The notes beneath the pieces are model-generated. The model was not told where the DNA came from, searched no databases, and saw only the letters and a program-made list of their open reading frames with translations. Of a stretch of DNA of 64,000 nucleotides, positions 61,619 to 64,000 are shown in pieces. The number at the start of each line of letters is the position of its first letter. The first letter of the stretch is position 1. The DNA lies in assembly GCA_900316795.1 (NCBI GenBank), contig ONEF01000004.1, positions 169,245 through 233,244 of the forward strand, read 5' to 3'. The DNA comes from an uncultured Bacteroidales bacterium. Lineage in GTDB: Bacteria > Bacteroidota > Bacteroidia > Bacteroidales > UBA932. The translations under genes and the position numbers were made by a program.

Positions 61619-63010
61619 ATGTTTCCAAAGAAAGTTTATCAGACCAGAAGACAAGTTCTGGCAAAGGACATGGAGAGCGGCCTCATTTTGATTCCAGGCA
61701 ATAGCGAGGCTCCGGCCAATTATGCCGACAACTGCTACAAGTTCCGCCAAGACAGCACTTTCCTGTATTTCTTCGGCATCCAGGATCCTGATTTTGCCGG
61801 AGTGATAGATGTGGACAAGAACGAGGAAATCATCTTCGGGAACGATGTCTCAATTGACGACATAATCTGGATGGGACCTCAGAAGAGCGTTGCAGACAAG
61901 GCTGCTGAAGTAGGGGTAAAGAAGACCAAAAAACTCAGCGATCTTTCAAAGTACATAAAGACTGCCGTAAAGGCCGGAAGAAAAATTCACTATATCAACC
62001 CTTACCGCTACCAGGTAAAGCTTATGCTCAGCGATATGCTCGGCGTTCCGGCGGCAGCTCTCAAGAAAGGGGAGTCTGTGAAGCTGATTAAAGCCATTGT
62101 ATCGCAGAGGATAGTGAAGGACAAATATGAGATAGCAGAGATTGACCATGCTTGCGATATTGGCTATGCGATGCACTACTTTGTGATGCAGAACTGCAAA
62201 CCAGGCGTTGCTGAGCAGACCTTGGCAGGAATGATGGACGGGATAGCAATGAGCAACGGAGCCGGTGTTTCCTTTGCCACCATTCTCTCTCAGCACGGAG
62301 AAACGCTCCACAATCACGACCACAGCGGCATTGTTACCAAGGGCAAGCTCCTTACTGTTGATGCTGGAGCCGAGAACAACAATAATTACTGCTCTGACTT
62401 TACCCGCACCATTCCTTGCAGCGGCAAGTTCACCACCAAGCAGAAGGAAATCTACCAGATAGTCTGTGACGCCAACAACCTGGCCCTGGAGTTGGCAAAG
62501 CCTGGCGTGGCTTACTTTGATGTTCACGTTGCTGTTTACAGGTTGTTTGCCGAAAGGCTTAAAGCTCTCGGGCTTATGAAGGGAGACATTGACGAGGCTG
62601 TGGAAGCCGGAGCTCCTGCGCTGTTCATGCCTCACGGCCTGGGCCATAACATGGGCCTGGATGTCCACGACATGGAGAACTACGGAGAAGACTATGTAGG
62701 CTACGGCAGTGCCGCAAAGCGCAGCAAGAAATTCGGCTACGGAAGCCTCCGTATGGCCCGTAAACTGGTGGAAGGCAATGTGATTACAGATGAACCTGGA
62801 ATCTACTTCATCCCTGCCCTCATCGAGAAGTGGAAAAAGGAGAAGATCAACACCCAGTTCATCAACTTCGCCAAGCTGAAAGACTACTACGACTTTGGCG
62901 GAATCCGTCTTGAGGACGATGTCCTGATCACCAAGACAGGCAACCGTCTGCTCGGATCCAAGAGACTTCCTATCACGGTAAAGGAAGTTGAGGCCGCGAT
63001 GAAAGGCTAG
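61619..63010 (+). CDS. pepP: Xaa-Pro aminopeptidase (aminopeptidase P, M24B)
   Basis: 463 aa. N-terminal APP domain (YADNCYKFRQDSTFLYFFGI) and M24 catalytic domain with metal ligands in VDAGAE, SDFTRT, GLGHNMGLDVHD, DEPGIYF and RLEDDV. Removes residues preceding proline from peptides in the cytoplasm. Two in-frame copies of CTCAGCGAT (61934, 62027) encode LSD. Ends with a 4-bp overlap with the convergent Zn-ribbon gene. Confidence 0.95.
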   Translation: MFPKKVYQTRRQVLAKDMESGLILIPGNSEAPANYADNCYKFRQDSTFLYFFGIQDPDFAGVIDVDKNEEIIFGNDVSIDDIIWMGPQKSVADKAAEVGVKKTKKLSDLSKYIKTAVKAGRKIHYINPYRYQVKLMLSDMLGVPAAALKKGESVKLIKAIVSQRIVKDKYEIAEIDHACDIGYAMHYFVMQNCKPGVAEQTLAGMMDGIAMSNGAGVSFATILSQHGETLHNHDHSGIVTKGKLLTVDAGAENNNNYCSDFTRTIPCSGKFTTKQKEIYQIVCDANNLALELAKPGVAYFDVHVAVYRLFAERLKALGLMKGDIDEAVEAGAPALFMPHGLGHNMGLDVHDMENYGEDYVGYGSAAKRSKKFGYGSLRMARKLVEGNVITDEPGIYFIPALIEKWKKEKINTQFINFAKLKDYYDFGGIRLEDDVLITKTGNRLLGSKRLPITVKEVEAAMKG

Positions 63011-63843
63011 CGTATCTTCCTGAATTCAAAGATGGCACCCTTATCTGCAATGATTGAGATAAGGGTGTCTTTTGTAGGTATTGACAACATAAGGTAGGTG
63101 TTCTGGAGGGAATCTTTGTAGATGAGCAGGTTTTCCGCCACATCGTATCTGGCCAATCCGTGTGAGAACAGGAAGGCATAAGTTCCTGAGCCTTGCGTGC
63201 CCAGTTCTTTTACGCAGTCCGGAACGTTGCTTCCTTCTTCGGCCAGGTGCCAGCTTATTGTCTTTCCGTCTCCATTGAAGACCAGTGTGTCATTCCCGCA
63301 GACGAAAACCCCTTCATGAGGCTCGGGCACGGGCGTTCCGGGATCCGGTGGAAGGTTGATGTTCTTGCATCCTTCCAGTATGGATCCAAGGAAGTAAAGG
63401 GTAATGAGAATCAGCAGGATGATTATCAGCCAGCTGAAAAAGCCTCTCTTCTTTTTGGGTTGCTGCTGTGGAGGAGCAACAGGTCTCTGAGGAGGGGCCG
63501 TGTATTGTTGCTTTGGAGGTGCTGTGTATTGCTGTTGTCTAGGCTGTGTCTGCTGCTGTGGCGGCGCTTGTTGCTGCCGTGGCGGAGCTTGCTGTTGCTG
63601 GTTCTTGGGACTTCCCCAGGAGGAGAGCACAACTTCTCCTTCTTCTTCAGTTGCGGTGAAAAACACTTCACCGTTATTGTCAGGTTTAACCTGTTGTGAT
63701 GCCGGCTTTCTTGGAGCTGCCGGTCTCTTTGGCTTTTCAGGCTTTGGCTCAGGTGCTTTCGGGGCCTCCTGTCTTGTTCCGCAGACAGAGCAGAATTTGG
63801 CGTCGTCGCTGAGCTGGGTTCCACAATTTGTACAGTATTTCAT
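63007..63843 (-). CDS. Zn-ribbon membrane protein with Gln/Pro-rich linker
   Basis: 278 aa. An N-terminal zinc ribbon (CTNCG...FCSVCG), a Pro/Lys then Gln/Pro/Ala low-complexity linker (about residues 25-135), one membrane helix (WLIIILLILITLYFLGSIL) and a C-terminal exported domain. The linker DNA is a CAG/CCG-type low-complexity stretch on the minus strand. Function unknown. Confidence 0.82.
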   Translation of the reverse strand: MKYCTNCGTQLSDDAKFCSVCGTRQEAPKAPEPKPEKPKRPAAPRKPASQQVKPDNNGEVFFTATEEEGEVVLSSWGSPKNQQQQAPPRQQQAPPQQQTQPRQQQYTAPPKQQYTAPPQRPVAPPQQQPKKKRGFFSWLIIILLILITLYFLGSILEGCKNINLPPDPGTPVPEPHEGVFVCGNDTLVFNGDGKTISWHLAEEGSNVPDCVKELGTQGSGTYAFLFSHGLARYDVAENLLIYKDSLQNTYLMLSIPTKDTLISIIADKGAIFEFRKIR

Positions 63844-63867
63844 AGTTGATGCTTTTTTTGCGGCAGA

Positions 63868-64000
63868 TTACAGGTATTGGTTAATGTCTTTGATAGCGTT
63901 TGCACATTCTTCCACAACTTGCTCTAAGGTGCAGCCGTACTGCTCCTTGAGCACAACTCTGGCTTCTTCCAATGTGGTAGGAAGGATGTCTTTAGGAGGA
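63868..64000 (-). CDS. Partial CDS, C-terminal 43 residues of an unrecognised protein
   Basis: A minus-strand frame runs in from the right edge and stops at 63868-63870. The sequence PTTLEEARVVLKEQYGCTLE followed by QVVEECANAIKDINQYL is plausible helical protein. Upstream neighbour of the Zn-ribbon gene, 24 bp away. Family not recognised. Confidence 0.5.
   Translation of the reverse strand, partial: PPKDILPTTLEEARVVLKEQYGCTLEQVVEECANAIKDINQYL

Noticed and set aside
63460..63610. Low-complexity CTG/CCG-type repeats as a possible non-coding element
   Set aside because: Explained by the Gln/Pro-rich linker of the Zn-ribbon membrane protein on the minus strand.

Overview
The window is a chromosomal segment of a Bacteroidales-type bacterium (phylum Bacteroidota). 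The evidence is a SusC/SusD pair with a trailing lipoprotein, a fimbrillin-like lipoprotein, a 5-fold beta-flower repeat protein, promoters of the Bacteroidota type (TTTG, about 19 bp, TAnnTTTG), start codons without clear Shine-Dalgarno sequences, and tRNA genes without an encoded CCA. The genus cannot be fixed from the sequence alone. Most of the window is ordinary, gene-dense core chromosome. The first ~1.3 kb is clearly more AT-rich and carries unrecognised genes.

Layout. 0-1.3 kb: AT-rich accessory end with a partial ORF and a lipoprotein. 1.5-3.6 kb (minus): tsaE, a small protein and a membrane acyltransferase. 3.7-5.7 kb: rsmE with an in-frame minisatellite, and a Tat-exported PIG-L deacetylase. 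5.7-10.2 kb (minus): a probable operon of small membrane protein, mutL, rhomboid, EEP-family protein and tsaC. 10.4-11.2 kb: ispF, tRNA-Gln(CTG), tRNA-Met(CAT). 11.2-12.5 kb (minus): beta-flower protein and SGNH hydrolase. 12.6-14.6 kb: a DNA-damage-type operon (35-aa ORF, umuD, umuC). 14.6-18 kb (minus): M3 peptidase, coiled-coil lipoprotein, Zn-ribbon protein. 18.3-23.2 kb: ssb, cysS, guanine-deaminase-like gene, eno, SIMPL protein. 23.3-27 kb: TPR/LuxR regulator divergent from a 41-aa peptide gene and a fimbrillin/LRR lipoprotein. 27.2-31.4 kb: a shortened S10 operon (L3, L4, L23, L2, S19, L22, S3) with its own promoter and terminator. 31.4-37.5 kb: envelope proteins (YARHG, lipoproteins, GH3, CapA, serine hydrolase). 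37.5-43.2 kb: shikimate block (aroB, fused aroD-aroA and aroC on minus; an attenuator-controlled DAHP synthase/chorismate mutase on plus). 43.3-47.4 kb: dusB and the L13-S9-S2-EF-Ts operon. 47.5-54.4 kb: MG2/plug-like surface protein, serine hydrolase lipoprotein, integrase scar, lpxK, sugar MFS transporter. 54.6-60.8 kb: SusC/SusD/lipoprotein operon. 61-64 kb: DUF4251-like protein, aminopeptidase P, Zn-ribbon membrane protein and a partial gene.

The most notable signals are these. (1) A nine-base word, ATCGCTGAG, occurs 22 times by eye in both orientations, in several reading frames and between genes; about 0.5 copies are expected by chance. (2) A complete-looking ribosome-mediated attenuator, with a leader peptide ending YHLYSWMWK, precedes the DAHP synthase/chorismate mutase gene. 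(3) A dehydroquinate dehydratase-EPSP synthase fusion lies in an aroB-aroDA-aroC operon. (4) A tiny ORF overlaps umuD, behind a TTGACA-N5-TGTCAA operator candidate. (5) A TPR/LuxR regulator, small peptide and fimbrillin form a divergent locus with an inverted repeat and three tandem leader repeats. (6) The S10 ribosomal operon lacks rpsJ and ends after rpsC. All counts and motif searches here were done by reading, not by computation.
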